Assembly: GCA_020633205.1 (NCBI GenBank)
Contig: JACKEB010000013.1
Location: 682,001 to 746,000, forward strand
From: Polyangiaceae bacterium
GTDB lineage: Bacteria; Myxococcota_A; Polyangia; Polyangiales; Polyangiaceae
Reading direction: 5' to 3'
DNA length: 64,000 bases
A model generated the notes under the pieces. The model made no database searches and was not told the DNA's origin. It worked only from the letters and a program-made list of their open reading frames with translations. Shown here in pieces: positions 63,932-64,000 of the stretch. Each line of letters opens with the position of its first letter. Position 1 is the stretch's first letter. Made by a program: the position numbers and the translations under genes.

Positions 63932-64000
63932 TTAGTTCGCCAACAGGTCGAGGCACCACAAGCCGTTCGGGTTGTGGAAGAGGTCGTCTTGGGGGTGACG
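63932..64000 (-). CDS. C-terminal end of an unrecognised protein (partial)
   Basis: On the minus strand the last 69 bases are open to a TAA (63932-63934) and encode RHPQDDLFHNPNGLWCLDLLAN. The mixed hydrophobic and polar text looks like a true C-terminus, but 22 residues cannot identify a family. The start is outside the window. Confidence 0.45.
   Translation of the reverse strand, partial: RHPQDDLFHNPNGLWCLDLLAN

Noticed and set aside
1..64000. tRNA or rRNA genes
   Set aside because: No cloverleaf ends with CCA-like context or rRNA core sequences were noticed on reading both strands; a tRNA scan would settle this.

Overview
The window is GC-rich, gene-dense chromosomal DNA. It looks like a large-genome, predatory or social Myxococcota bacterium of the Sorangiineae/Polyangiales type. 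This is inferred from gene content: two membrane-anchored Ser/Thr kinases (one with the HRDVSPQN catalytic loop and a formylglycine-generating-enzyme-like tail), many lipoproteins without known function, a Uma2-type nuclease, ECF sigma/anti-sigma pairs, a TPR protein of nearly 3000 residues, and frequent GTG/TTG starts. No rRNA, tRNA, CRISPR array, prophage or insertion sequence was seen.

Layout. 1-6.7 kb: end of an unknown gene, a terminator, an O-methyltransferase, a multi-pass Ser/Thr kinase, a Uma2 nuclease and two small unknowns. 7-13.3 kb: a fatty-acid desaturase and a fatty-acid hydroxylase, a lipoprotein, a GNAT enzyme, then a class V aminotransferase overlapping an acyl-CoA-dehydrogenase-like flavoenzyme. 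13.6-28.8 kb: four large plus-strand genes: a kinase fused to an FGE domain, a DUF4139-like lipoprotein, the giant TPR protein, and a lipoprotein carrying a self-cleaving Hint (intein/hedgehog) domain. This block is the best candidate for an undescribed system. 28.8-31.4 kb: minus-strand DUF1304 membrane protein, its TetR regulator with a perfect 26-bp operator, and two lipoproteins.

31.5-41.5 kb is rich in signalling: a PAS-PAS histidine kinase overlapping a response regulator, a FAS1 protein with an ECF sigma factor and RskA-type anti-sigma, a pair of small Cys-rich lipoproteins, an MBL-fold hydrolase, a sigma factor joined to a membrane segment and an outer domain, an exported endonuclease/phosphatase-fold enzyme, a DUF2202 ferritin-like lipoprotein and a DUF155 protein. 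41.5-47 kb is a minus-strand glycan operon of three genes, two of which are fusions (epimerase-aminotransferase; GT2-DUF6544-like).

47-64 kb holds mostly single genes: a ferritin-like lipoprotein, LysR/DJ-1 divergent pair, wax-ester synthase, VOC and cupin proteins, Dps and a 1-Cys peroxiredoxin with a Fur/PerR-like box between them, AraC and Rrf2 regulators, an SDR, an outer-membrane barrel, a GNAT-nitrilase fusion, several lipoproteins, an AAA ATPase and a frameshifted Cys-rich protein. A 16-bp motif (GGGTTYGGGGGTGAGG) recurs at least seven times across the window, mostly between genes or at gene starts.

All functions are read from motifs by eye, without database searches. Family names are from memory of those families.
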